From contig CADCXA010000027.1 in NCBI GenBank assembly GCA_902806565.1, positions 1,488,001 to 1,552,000 on the forward strand: 64,000 bases of DNA. Reading direction: 5' to 3'. The notes below the pieces were generated by a model. The model had not been told where the DNA came from. It saw only the letters and a program-made list of their open reading frames with translations, and searched no databases. The translations under genes were made by a program, and so were the position numbers. The stretch is from Hypoxylon rubiginosum (taxonomy: Eukaryota; Ascomycota; Sordariomycetes; Xylariales; Hypoxylaceae). This document shows, in pieces, positions 44,475 to 55,931 of this stretch; position 1 is the stretch's first letter, and every line of letters starts with the position of its first letter.

Positions 44475-46827
44475 ATGGCAGGGCATCATTTTCAAGGTCT
44501 TGGCCATAGCCATGGCCATCAACATTTCCATTCAAGGGCGATGCACTTGGAATTGGATCAACCTGGCCAATTGGAGACTCGGGGACCGATAGTCAATGCT
44601 GCTTCCGAGAGTGTTCATGCTGCTGCTCAAATCATGGCTAGAGTAAACGACCTGAACGAAAAGCCGGTCAGCGCAAACACTGTTGCAATTGCGCTCGGTG
44701 TCTGGTGAGAAACCAATTCGAATTTTGGGTTGGCAAGGACTAACATGATAACATAGTCTCCCGTTAGGACTGGCACTCGCTATTCTAGTTTATGTACATT
44801 GCCGAGCATCGCGTAGGCAAAGAAGGGAAGATGCTGCAGACAAATACAAGTCAATGGACTTTGGGCTGGACGAGTCTGCGGCTGTAAAGGGGAACAAGAG
44901 ACGGAGCTTCTTTGGAAAGGAGAAAGAACCGAGTCATAAGACACAGCTCTCGATGGACATGAACCTTTCCAGTCCATATTTGCTGCCTCCTAACATGCAT
45001 AACTCCAGAGAGTCTTTGAATTCTCTTGCGAAGGGCCTCCATCAGAATGATGACCCTTACCGACCCGTTACCAGCTACGCCGGCAGTGACGTTGGATCAT
45101 TACGTTCTTTCCCGAGAGGAGCGGATAGGGACTCTTCGTCATACGGTGGCAAGCCACGCTCTATGGCTGATCGTGATCCAACCAGGAACCGACCTACTAT
45201 TAATACGAGAGCCGATCTTCCGCCCCGTCAAAGATCTCTCCCATCCTCACCTCTTCAGCCGCTGCCACCTGTTGCGCAGCCTCTATCGGCCCGCGAATCT
45301 ACGGGAGATGTACCGCCTCTGCCGGCGAAGAATGAGTTCCGCTTTGTGGACGATTCCTCAGCTGTCCCCCACGTACCCGAGATTCAAGTGCCCGCAGCCG
45401 TTGCTTCACCGATTTTACCTAGCCCCCCTAGCTCTCGACCTCTTTCTAATGAGTCGTTTGGTGCAAACCAGTCGAGTGTCGCTCGACCTGCGAATAATGT
45501 GGATTCTATGATATTACCAACCTTCGAAAATCATCAGCAAGGCTTAGGTATCGCGGCTACTCGAACTTCTCAAAACTATGCAAATATTTCTCTGAGGGAT
45601 TCCGGCGCGCTCCCTGCCAACGTACGACCTCCTAGGAAAGAGTCTCTACCAGTCGGCTCAGACTTTGCTCAGGACTACCAGGACTACGCCGCGCATTTCC
45701 AGGTTGACGCACCAGACCACGTTAACGGCGACCTCCATATGCCACAGCATATTGATGAGCAAGACTACCCGCACTCTGCCGGCCTGGGCGTACCACAGCA
45801 GGATAACAAGAGGTTATCGGTAGGGTTCCGGCCTTTGCCTCCTGATGAGTTCCTGGAGTCTGAAGACCCCGAGTTCAGAGCCAACAGAATTCGATCCTTC
45901 TATAAAGAATACTTCGAGGACAGCGGGCCGAAGACGGATGCCGGAAGACCTCCCCCGATTCCTCAGCAGGCAACTTACTACGAGGATTACGACCCAGGCT
46001 ACCTCGGCGATACTGCATATTTCGATCCTGAAACCAATGCCTTCGTCATGCCATATGCGCAACCCGTTACTCGTCGTGCCATGACCCCACCTCCGAAGTC
46101 CAGACGGCCCATGCCTGGACCCGGTCCGCGCGGTCCGCATGGCCCCCATGGTCCTCACGGAAGCATGAACATGTCGGGTGGACCTCGTGGAAGACCTAGA
46201 GCCGGTTCGACTATGTCAGCTGGGAGATGGGCACCGATGAGCCCGCGCCCGGGCTCGTCGGCCTCTAACCAACGCTTCCCCGGCGCCAAGCCCCGAAAGC
46301 CAATGCCTCCGCCTGCTGCGCTTTCCACCTTGCCTACCCCTTCCAAGCTGAAGGATGACTCGTTTGCGCTTATGGGTGCCATTGATTTTGCACCTCCCCC
46401 TACTTTCAAGGATGTAACACGTGGCCGATCACAGAGTCCCCTCGGTGAGCGTAGGCCTTACGTCTTGAACACCCCTATCCACTCGCCGTTAGTGAGTGCC
46501 TTCGACGATACACCGGCATTGCCTAGCCCGTAAGTAATATCTTTATATTCCGATTTTAAATATGTCACTAACATACCCCCAAGACATCTTCTCCGTAAAT
46601 CAGGAACGTTCACTGGCCTGGATTTCGCTCCACCGCGTCGGTTTAAGGATCCCGACACGATGAGCGATTCCGGTAGCGTAGTCAGCAACCGCAGCGGAAT
46701 TTCGTCTGCTAACCTCAGTGCGATCCGTGCGGGAGCTGGCAGGGTCAGTCGCCTGCCTGGAGATACCGTGTTTACCCAGGCGGCCTTGGGTGACACGCTG
46801 AAGCCGTCGTGGAACATGAGGGACTAG
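44475..46827 (+). CDS. Single-pass, proline-rich fungal membrane protein, unknown function
   Basis: Three exons (44475-44704, 44757-46529, 46584-46827) give 748 residues. The His-rich N-terminus (HHFQGLGHSHGHQHFHS) is followed by a helix (NAASESVHAAAQIMARVNDL). A single hydrophobic segment spans the first splice junction (VAIALGVCLPLGLALAILVY, about 70-89). The remainder is a long, mostly disordered Pro/Ser-rich region, presumably cytosolic. Recognisable islands are a charged block (SEDPEFRANRIRSFYKEYFE), a Gly/Pro/His stretch with GPHGPHGPHG, and the motifs AIDFAPPPTFKDVTRGRS and GLDFAPPRRFKDPDTMSD, which are related to each other (FAPPxxFKD). The internal repeat may be a short protein-docking motif. 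I do not recognise a named family. Confidence 0.8.
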
Positions 46828-49800
46828 AAAGCGAAAGCGAAAACGGATCTAATCTCAGGTCTAATATAATACCACGAGCGGGATCTTCACAAAGAAGAAA
46901 CGTGGCCAAGGCTAACCCAGCTGTCTTGTATATCTGAAGTAAATATGTATTGTTAATGGCCTTTATTTGTTTGTTTTTTTCTTCTTCCATTCGGGAGTAA
47001 GTAGGTAGGTAATTTGGAAACCAATCATGACCGGCGAAGCATTCACAGAACCTTGCATGGCGGACAACATTTATAGAAGGATCGGTGCAATATTAGTTTT
47101 TACCGTCTGGTAGCTAGGGTTATTCGCTATAGGTAATAGTTGACAATATCCATTGGTTTCACCGGATTTATATATACGGCTGCGGCTGTGAAGTTTCCTT
47201 CGCTCATGTGTATTAAGCTGCTATAACTTTAATCGTAAAACCCTTTTATACGCCATTGAAAACATGTGAGGCTGCCTTTTTAACGAGGAGCCGAGAAGTC
47301 ACTTAACTGATTTCTCGATCCGAGATTCCTATTAAGTGTATATGCCTTCATTTGATAAATTACCTCCCTATGTACCTAGGTTATCTACGCATTACGGCTT
47401 TCCATGTAGTTACCACTAGAGCCTCCGGGGATATCATTTGAATGAAATCTGTGTCATGGTAGCTGAAATCATCACCTTTCATCTAAGTAAGCATTAATAA
47501 GCTAGTAGTAGGGACATGTACAATAGTTCTTAGCCTACACCCTCACAAAATCATGCCGTGTACCGAGTGCTAAAGTGTATTGTGTGAGCGTTAGTAGCTT
47601 CTTACAGCATAATCTTTCTCCGCACACCGAAGGCAGATCAGATTCGCGGAGGGTTTCCCAAGATAGCAGGTTGACGGGTACAACTAGAGTTCTGTTTGGC
47701 CGGCTGTCGGGTCGGATCGAGGATCTCCAAACTCCTTGTCATGGACGGGGGGAAGAAGAAACACGGGCCAATTATGTGTTGCTATGCATTTCGCAGTGTA
47801 GCATACATGACGTTTACTAAAGAACTATATGGGCAGTACTATATGTATCAATAAGGTCGAAAAAAGCAGGAATATGTATGTTAACCATCCCCATCGTGCT
47901 GATAGCCTCGTACGATACAATACACTCTCCGATAGTAGCTGCTGACGGTGGTGCGTTGTCAGTTGATATCCCGAGCGACGGAATTCGGAGGCCGGACTCT
48001 CACGTCAAAAATACCTAACTTATACCTACCTATCTAGATACTCATTGGACCGCAATTTGTTGAGGAGCGCTGCGAACGATAATATGTAGATGGGTTACAT
48101 ACATCATGTCGGAGGAGGGGCTATGCCCTACATAGGAACTGCAGAGAAGGGCTCTGGATCGTCGTCTGCGGCGGCTGGTGTCTTTCAATGCCCAATGATA
48201 GGAAACATTTTCCGCGCGATTTAGAGCACGTGTAGATGGAGTAGGCTGTGTTCCTATGTATGTTTCTATGTTAAGAAACAAACGTTGCCATCCATCCGTT
48301 CCCATCATCAAATCTGACTGGGCTATAGAGTTACCAACGGCTATCTCGACCACCCGGGCTTGAAATCCACGTGGAATAGATTCCCGAGGTTGCCTGATAG
48401 AGTTAACACTCTGGGTATGTACCTAGATAATCACAGCATATTGCACATTCGTTTCACGGCTTTATAATTTCGCTGATGATGGCAGAAACCTGGGGATTAG
48501 ACGGTGTCAAGTTTGATGTAGCTTGTAGCACCACTTGGTTAGTCAGGGGCAGAGCTCTATCATCAGGCGGAGCCTAATCTCATCTCATCTCGTCATTGAG
48601 ATCCGTTGAGAAGCAGTTGGCTGGACTACAACTTGGCAATAACCAGTCTTCCTCTGCGCAAACATCTGCTATATTTGATGGGCATGATAGTAGTAGGAGG
48701 AATAACACGATTGCTGTAGAATACGTATCTAGAGGCAATATGTACCGCAAAAAGGAAGATACCTGACAATATTTCGAATGTGTTTTATTAGGCTCCATCA
48801 CAATATTCAAGCCACAGCCGCAAGGGGCATAGAGGACATCCTCGGCACGGAGATGGTGGTGCGCTAGTGGGTTTAGGGGCATCTCTAGACCTTTTAGACT
48901 CCTGTCGTACCTCGTAAAGCGCTGAGACGATGCATAGGAGCTGCCTCATAGCGCTCGGGATCTTCCTACGACGTTAAACTCAATTTAGGTTAGAGGAGAT
49001 GACAGTTCCTTACTGGACTGCTGGATTGCTCATGCAGCCTGCAAGCCCAAGCCCATGCCCATGCCTGTGCTGACCCAGATTTTCGCCAACATCGGCCGAA
49101 GAATTGAGTGGGAAATTTCCAACTTTTTTTTTTGTTCATCCTAGGTACCATCATCACTACTGACAGGTTAACTGCGAAGAATTGCCCCCCTAGTAATTTT
49201 CTTTCATCTTCTTTCTTCATTCGTATTCATGCCTTCTGGTTATTCTAGTTCTTCTGACGACATTGTCGATCTATGACCTAATCACATTCTTTTTTGCTAA
49301 ATTCTTCTTCGTATCTCTCTGTATCTTATGTACTGTATAGATCAGACCGACTACTGACCGACACTTGTTACATCCTAAAGCTCTCTTGGGGTCCGTGTTT
49401 GTTTGTCTACTGCATTCCTGTGCATTCCTACCCTATCGTTTCTATCCGGCGCATAAGCTGAGAGACGAGAAAAGAGGCACAAGCGTGGAAAAAATAGAGA
49501 GCTCAGCCACGCCTTGCCTACCTAGTAGGAAACCCCCCTGTCTTGTGTACTTCGTATGCATTAGCCTATTCGCCCATTCATTCGCTGGCATTCCCCCCTT
49601 CTGGTCTCTCTGGTCTCTCCGGCCACTCAAGTCTTCCCGCCAGCGGCCGTGCTGCTGTTACTGTACTTCCAGACTTCCTGTTGTTCTCGTCCATCCTCCT
49701 GGCGTCTTCCCCTTCGCGTGTCAAGACTGCACAACTCGAAACAATAACCAAGTTTCCGGTTCTCAATTCCCGTCAATTCTTCAGGAAACCCGCGGCTCTC

Positions 49801-50119
49801 TCATCCACTCTTATTCTGTCCAGTCTTCTTTGGCTGTGACTTGGCCAAGTCGGCTAGTCGATCATTCGAAAGGTACGTTATTCATCGGTTTGTTCGTCTC
49901 GAACACACAAGTCATGGCTTTTAGTGCCTATTTGACAGCCTGTGGTGACTCCGCGACACATAATTCATGATAACCTCATTGGACCACTCTACACCAACCC
50001 CCCATTCACCTAAATACTCTCCGCTTTGTTCTACCTAACCTATCGCTATATTATTTTCAACTGCCTATCTTGTCCATCTCCAATGCCTTCGCTACTGCCT
50101 CAAGATACTCGATGCTAAC
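46828..50119. other. 3.3-kb interval, 3' flank plus long promoter/leader
   Basis: No convincing gene. It holds a GTACCTAGG motif near 47382-47392. The region from 49100 to 50119 is pyrimidine-rich and open in several frames (one from TTG at 49365 to 49970); this fits a long 5' leader of the sensor gene better than a protein. The 100-residue minus frame at 48580-48882 has an ATG and a hydrophobic stretch but no support. Confidence 0.45.
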
Positions 50120-51466
50120 ATGGCGGTTCTCAGACCCTCCTCTGGATTAGTAGTCGCAAGACAGTTCACCATGTCTTCTTCTAACTCTACCAGTGCGGAT
50201 ACTTCCGTACCGGAAACGACTTCTTCAAGTCCATCAAGTCCGTCCGACACCACGACTGTATCTACGCCTAGTAGTCCATCAACTGACTCACCTACTACAC
50301 CAGCTCCCACTACCACTTCTAGCACTACTTCTATAGAGACAACCTCCACGCCCTCAACCACGCCTCCTACTACATCAGAAACCCCTACCAGCACCAGCAC
50401 GCCCCCAACTTCCACCACCACCCCTTCTGATACCCCATCCTCTACTCCCACGAGCTCGACGACGACGACAGCTGAGACGTCTCCTTCATCAACGACGACG
50501 ACGACACCAAGCAGTTCCACAACAACCCCAACACCAACGCCTAGTAGTTTCGTAATCACTACTACGCAAGTCAGCACGAATTCAGATGGAGGTACCGAGT
50601 TCGTTACCGTTACTTCGACCCAGTTGACTACCAACACCCCGTCTGCATCAGATCCCGCTACTTCTACAGATGCGGCTGGCAATCTCATAACTACGGGTAA
50701 ATCTTCGTCAGGCTCCCTAGGCGAGGGAGGCAAGATCGCTATAGCTGTTGTTGTTCCAATTGCCGCCGTAGCATTGTTGGTTATCGCTGGCATCTTCTTT
50801 TGGAGAAAGCGTAAGCAGCGGAAGGACGCGGAAGAAGAGAGAAGGAAAGAGGTCGAGGACTACAGCTATAACCCGAATAGTGACCCGACAGTGCCTGATG
50901 TAGGAAGTGTCGGTGCTGGGGCCGCATACGAGATGAAGGAGGATTCATCAGGCTACCGCGGTTGGGGTTCGACTACTCTCGCAGGCTCAACGGGAAGAAA
51001 AGCCTCGACTACGATGTCGGGTGGTGCAGCAGGTGTGGCCTACTCGGATGCAACGTCGCCAACCAGAGGAAACTTTTCTGACACACGATCAGGAGATGGC
51101 TTAGTGAATGACGCCCCAAATTCACCGCCGGAAGGCGAGATTCTCGGTGCCATGGGTCCGTCTGCGACCGACAACCGCGGAAATGGCAGTGGCGATGGAA
51201 ACGTACATCGTGGGCCGTCGAATGCATCGTCCTCCTATAGTGCCGCTGGACGATCTGACGGGTCGGCCGAGAACCCCGGCTCTTACGGGGGCCCTGCATA
51301 CCTGGATCAATACGGCGGCAACAACCCATATGCTGATGGCGCATATGGACAGCAGCAGGCTGGGGGACAGCCTATTATACGCGACAATCCGGCTCGGCGC
51401 AATACTCGCATCGAGAACACGTCGCACTATCCTCAACAAAGTGCTGGCATCTCGCAAAACTTCTGA
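50120..51466 (+). CDS. Mid2/WSC-like Ser/Thr-rich single-pass surface protein
   Basis: Single-exon gene, 448 residues. Residues 18-200 are almost pure Ser/Thr/Pro with Glu and Asp scattered, a heavily O-mannosylated stalk (for example TTTAETSPSSTTTTTPSSST). A short conserved-looking block precedes the membrane (TQVSTNSDGGTEFVTVTSTQ). The transmembrane helix is at about 203-226 (IAIAVVVPIAAVALLVIAGI), followed directly by a stop-transfer FFWRKRKQRK. A cytosolic tail of about 220 residues rich in Gly, Ser and Tyr follows. The layout matches fungal cell-wall-stress sensors or mucin-like proteins. No Cys-rich WSC domain is present, so Mid2-like is the better description. The N-terminus (MAVLRPSSGLVVARQFTM) is not a clear signal peptide; an upstream exon or signal-anchor topology is possible. 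Confidence 0.8.
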   Translation: MAVLRPSSGLVVARQFTMSSSNSTSADTSVPETTSSSPSSPSDTTTVSTPSSPSTDSPTTPAPTTTSSTTSIETTSTPSTTPPTTSETPTSTSTPPTSTTTPSDTPSSTPTSSTTTTAETSPSSTTTTTPSSSTTTPTPTPSSFVITTTQVSTNSDGGTEFVTVTSTQLTTNTPSASDPATSTDAAGNLITTGKSSSGSLGEGGKIAIAVVVPIAAVALLVIAGIFFWRKRKQRKDAEEERRKEVEDYSYNPNSDPTVPDVGSVGAGAAYEMKEDSSGYRGWGSTTLAGSTGRKASTTMSGGAAGVAYSDATSPTRGNFSDTRSGDGLVNDAPNSPPEGEILGAMGPSATDNRGNGSGDGNVHRGPSNASSSYSAAGRSDGSAENPGSYGGPAYLDQYGGNNPYADGAYGQQQAGGQPIIRDNPARRNTRIENTSHYPQQSAGISQNF

Positions 51467-52809
51467 TTTTCTATCCTGGTTTTTTCTGTATTCTGTTCAG
51501 TTGATACCCAAACCTGGACGCCACACATCTTCAGCTAAGCAACGCAACTATGTGTTCCGTCTGGATCTTCAACGGAGTTTAGCGGTCCTTGCATCATATT
51601 TTACTGTCCTTTGTGTATATTCTTTTTTTTTAGCGACCGCGATCGACATCTTAGATTTTTTATATCGGAACTTTCTCTAATTACAAGGTCACGCGGCATA
51701 CAAATAGGGCATCTATGGTGGCTGCTGTATATATTCGGCCAAGGCAACATCTAGCGTCTTTTTCTGGTTTATCTTTTTATCACTGAAATACTTCTATATT
51801 ACCGACAACTTTAACAAACTAATATCGAAACATCAGCGACTTACGGTCCTGTCCCGTCGCCCACTAGCCTGTTGACGGCACGGTTATCTACAGAAGGGCG
51901 ATAGCACTGGCGGTATAGTTTATGGAGATTCGGAGATCATGAAGAGCGTTGGGGTGGCAGAAAAAAGGGGCAAGGCAGTTGATAGGGGAAGTAGGCAGGT
52001 CTGGAGTTGTGTGGTATGGAATTGGATGCAGCCGTCTAGGCAGAGTTCATACCGTGGGAAATACAAACAACCTAGGAGCATTTGCTGCTCTTAGTCTAAT
52101 ATGAAAAAAAAAAAATACGTAGTCGCGAAGCCGGCTCTTATAAATGAGAATATCATCTAACTTCCAGCTTATGTTGATTCTATAGCTAGTCTTTGTGCTA
52201 AACAACATGAGTACTTCGTAGATAGAATATGATTTCTTGTGTCTCTAAGATGTAGCTACGAACAGACTTGATACATGTACCTAGGTAAATATCTAAGAAT
52301 TTAAGTGAAGCCTTTCTAGCAGTATAAAGGTATAATGAGACAACTTTGAAATCATATTCACTTTGATAATGAACACCCAGGTAAATATCAGATTCTCTGA
52401 AGCTTTACAAATATGCCCACTTTTCATCTCTTATTTGTATTCTTCTCAGGCACTGTGAATGAAGGCATACCTTAGGTAGAGTACTAGTTGTCGCCAAGAC
52501 AGTAGTTCGATGAAGAATCTATAAATAAATCACATTTAGATATTCCCAATATTATGCGACTTTGAAGATGAAGATGAAGTCATGCTATAATCTTTTATCC
52601 TATCCACGTTAAGATTGCTCGTTTCTGAAAGTCTGAAAAGGGTATTCCGTAACTGTCCGTATCGCACCTGTGCTGAGGTTACACGTGGCAGCTGGCGGGT
52701 GCTTTTTGATCCCGTTAAACCCCGTTAAATTAATGTTACCTTAGCTGGCTCGTACGTCAAACCCAAAAAAAAGATATCATCTTTAGTCATTTCCAACACC
52801 AAAACAAGC
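51467..52809. other. Intergenic spacer between the sensor gene and bet1
   Basis: 1.3 kb, T- and A-rich with an A run at about 52105-52114 and a TACCTAGGTA at 52278-52287. The frame over 51108-51680 overlaps the sensor gene in another frame. No gene supported. Confidence 0.5.
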
Positions 52810-53911
52810 ATGGCATCAAGGTACGTACGCTTCAATCAATATTTCAATATTTCCTATTTCTTGGCTAGACATGCTCCCTTACCATGGCCGGAGACGGGCG
52901 GCTAGCCAGATGCTGCCGTTCCTTGGAACTGCTGGAGATCTAATGCAGATCGCGCCGCGCCGTGGTTCGGGAAAAAAAGAAAAGGAGACACATCACCACA
53001 ATGGATCATGACCATGGAGAAACCGGGGGCTGCGGAAATGTAGATTATCAGATCAAAACTACCACAACCCACAAGAAGATCAAACGAAGGCTAACAGCAG
53101 AAATTCCTCCGCCACAGATTTGGAAACTCGACGCTCCACCAGCGAGATTCGCGAAGCGCCCTGTTCGAGGGCTACAGCGGCAGCGGCAGGAACAGCGCGG
53201 ACCCCGCGAGACGACCGAGCCCGGCGCTGGGCGGCTACGGATATGGATACGCGGGAAGCAGCAACGGCGCGGCGGCCGGCAGCGGTGCGCAACACCTAGG
53301 CGTCGACAACAGAGGGAGCTACAGGCCGGCGACGCCCAACTCCAAGTACGATTTACCACCATATACCCCCAATCATCCGCCGCGGAGGGATTATTTGCTG
53401 ACAGAGTGTCCGGTGTGTCTAGGGGCCAATACAGCGACGCGGTGCTGAACGAGCTGGAAAGCCAAAACGACCAACACGTCGAGGGCATCTTAGGGAAGGT
53501 CAAGATCCTGAAAGATGTGAGTTTCATACTGCTATTGCTGCTGCGCGTAAGTTGGGGGGAAAAGATTATAATTTTATGAAGAGGAAAAAAAGAAAAAGAA
53601 GCTGTGGAGTTGTTGTGAAGTTGCAACGCAAAGCACAAGAGCAAAAAAATCCCTCTCTATTATGATGATGATGGCTAACCCAGGCTTTTTACAACCATCC
53701 AAAGATGACCTCGGCGATCGGCGAAGAGATTAGGGAGTCGTCGGCGCTGGCCGAGAAGATGAACGACACGTTCGACTCGACGCGGCTGCGGCTCCGCGGC
53801 ACCATGAACCGGATGCTCCTCATGGCCGAGCGGACGGGCGTCGGCTGGAAGGTCTGGCTCGGCTTCTTCGCCGCCGTCATCCTGATATTCCTCTACGTCT
53901 GGCTGTTCTGA
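52810..53911 (+). CDS. bet1: Bet1-type SNARE
   Basis: Four exons (52810-52824, 53143-53345, 53423-53516, 53705-53911) close to 172 residues starting MASRYRDSRSALFEGYSGSG. A Gly/Ser/Ala-rich linker (LGGYGYGYAGSSNGAAAGSG) precedes the SNARE motif (LNELESQNDQHVEGILGKVK, then LKDMTSAIGEEIRESSALAE). A C-terminal anchor follows (WLGFFAAVILIFLYVWLF). The motif and size fit the ER-Golgi Qc-SNARE Bet1. Exon 1 encodes five residues and is separated by a 318-bp intron, the longest assigned here; exon 1 was chosen because it joins in phase to RDSRSALFEGY. An extra exon inside that intron cannot be excluded. Intron 2 (77 bp) stays open for about 35 codons in the exon 2 frame, so a retained form would end early. 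Confidence 0.87.
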
Positions 53912-54418
53912 TTTTCTTGGGGGTTTCCGATTCTGGTTTCTTGCGGATACCTTGCGATCGATTACATTTCTTGCGAGAGAAGGAAAGAAAAGAAAGATTT
54001 AGAGAAAGCAATAAGCAGCATCATTTGAAAAAGGCGTTTTGCGGCGTCGGCATATTTGGCATGCGAGACGGGGGGGGGGGGTCTTCTGGTACTACGAGCT
54101 ACAGCAAGCAAAGAGAGAGGACTTCTTACTAGGAAACGCACAGCTGTATGTACATAAGTACAGACGGTACGAGGTCACGAAACAGTACATATGGGACGGC
54201 TGAGTTTGATCACCCTTACGAAATTGTAATTAATGTATCATAATTCATCTCTTCATTTGCCGTCTATAGTAAAAATGCTAAAAGACGGCCGGCCGGTTGG
54301 TTGGTCTATGGTTTTATTTTTCCATAGGGAAAAGGAGAAGAAGAAGAAAAAAGGGGTATCTTAAGGTGACGCAAAGTAATGAATTGAAGGTCTGATGTTG
54401 CTCCTCCCCTCCCCGGTC
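53912..54418. other. Convergent 3' spacer between bet1 and apc15
   Basis: 507 bp with a G run (54070-54080) and A/T-rich tracts. It probably carries both transcript ends. Confidence 0.5.
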
Positions 54419-55669
54419 TCATTCTCGAAAACGACGTACACCACTCGCTCGTCGCAGGGCCTCCGGGCTGCTTCCAAGCATGCTGCTGCCGTCGTGGGAT
54501 AGCAGATCGCTAATAGCGAGGCTGTTCCGCGTCGCGTCGCTGCGTGCGTGGCTGCGCCTGGGGGGTCTGGCCTGCGAGGCCTGCGCGGCGAAGCTCATCT
54601 CGACATGGTCTTCGTCGTCTTCGTCGCCGTCTTCGCTGCTCAGCTCCGCCTCGGAATCCGTATGCTCGTAGCCTTCGTCTTCCGCCTCCGGGATGTCGTC
54701 GTCGAGATCAGCCCCCATGTCCGGGTCTCCTCCCTCGTCCCCGTGGCCGACGAGGTCGTCCTCCTCGATCATCTGGGCCTGGTCCTCGTCGTCCACCTCG
54801 TCGTCGACGCCGTAGTAGTGGGTGCTGTCCCGGCCGCGGGCCATCGACTCGCGGAACGCGTCGTCGGCCTGCCGCATCCGCTGCTGCATGAGCTGCTGCT
54901 GTGCCTGCGCCGCCCTCTGCTCCGGATCGTCGGCGCCCGCCTCGTCCTCATCATCTTCTTCATCTTCGTCCTCGTCTTCGTCTTCGTCAGAAGAAGAGCC
55001 GATGCCGAAATCCGCATCCGCCTCGGGTATGTCGTCGTCCAGATCTCTGGCGCCGTCCAGCTGCACGTCGTCCATGGCGCCATCATCATCAACTCCTCCC
55101 GGTCCTGCTCCTGCCGCCGGCGCGTCGCCGAGGGCGGTGTCGACGCCAGCACCAGCACCGCCGGCCTCGGCCTCGGCCAGTTCTTGGGCGAGCTGCTCGC
55201 GGCGCAGCGCCTCCTGATGCTCCTCGGCCTCGCGGCGCTCCTCACGCATCTGGTGCAGCGACTTGGGCACGCCGACGGGCCGCAGCCACGTGCTGCCGAA
55301 CAGGGCGACGTTGCGGCGGCGCCGCTCCAGGTTCAGCTCGTCGGCGCGCAGGCGCGCCAGTAGCGACCGCTCGATCAGGTGCGCGCCCCCGCGCCGCTGC
55401 TGCTGGCCGTTAGCCCCGGCGGCGTTCGGGTTGTTGTCGTGCTGGTGCTGATGCTGCTGGTTGTGCTGGTTCGATAGGTACGCATCGCCGCTGCTGCTAC
55501 CGCCGTGGTAGGAGGGCGATGAAAGTGGGTTACGGGATGATGTGTACCATAGTGTGTGCGACTTGAGTGGGGATTCCCTTTGTTAGTGATTTCTTTGTTG
55601 TGTTTGTCTTTGTGCTGGGTAGGGGGTACATACGTCACGCGGCGTTAGGTCTGGAAGGAGGGAAAACAT
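54419..55669 (-). CDS. apc15: Anaphase-promoting complex subunit Apc15/Mnd2
   Basis: Two exons (55634-55669, 54419-55561) give 392 residues. The first exon and splice join produce MFSLLPDLTPRDSHTLWYTS, the conserved Apc15/Mnd2 N-terminus. Further conserved blocks are HLIERSLLARLRADELNLER and NVALFGSTWLRPVGVPKSLH. A Gln/His tract (HNQHQHQHDNN) sits between them. The C-terminal ~200 residues are extremely acidic (DEDEDEDEDEEDDEDE), with low-complexity Glu/Asp/Ala, and end SGVRRFRE. Apc15 influences mitotic-checkpoint turnover of Cdc20 on the APC/C; Mnd2 restrains Ama1 in yeast meiosis. The antisense frame over this gene is long because of the acidic, GC-rich codons and should not be annotated. 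Confidence 0.9.
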
Positions 55670-55923
55670 GGCGTTGAACTGGGAGCCAGGGGCTCCAGAT
55701 CAGATGCAGTAGTAATTTATACGGCGGGAAGATAAGCTCGAGACCATTTCGTTGGTGTTGTAGTCGGAAGAGCTGAGGCTGTCCTTAGAAAAGAGTCGCG
55801 TTAGGTACATCAGACTTGAGGTGCAGGTGAGATACAAATTGAGGCTCAGAACATTGAAATTGCATATTACAATTGGTTATGACTAAGCGGTGTAACCACA
55901 GCGTAACAGTTTATCCACTCTGA

Positions 55924-55931
55924 CCAATCAG
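55924..55931. promoter_or_regulatory. CCAAT box upstream of apc15
   Basis: CCAATCAG about 255 bp upstream of the apc15 start codon, at a usual distance for a CCAAT-binding complex site. Confidence 0.35.

Noticed and set aside
49365..49970. 201-residue plus frame upstream of the sensor gene
   Set aside because: Begins at TTG, lacks domains, and sits in pyrimidine-rich leader sequence.
50092..50793. Val/Gly-rich 233-residue minus-strand frame
   Set aside because: Reverse complement of the Ser/Thr repeat region of the sensor gene.
54548..55363. 271-residue plus-strand frame opposite apc15
   Set aside because: Mirror of GAC/GAG-rich codons; apc15 itself has conserved Apc15 motifs on the minus strand.
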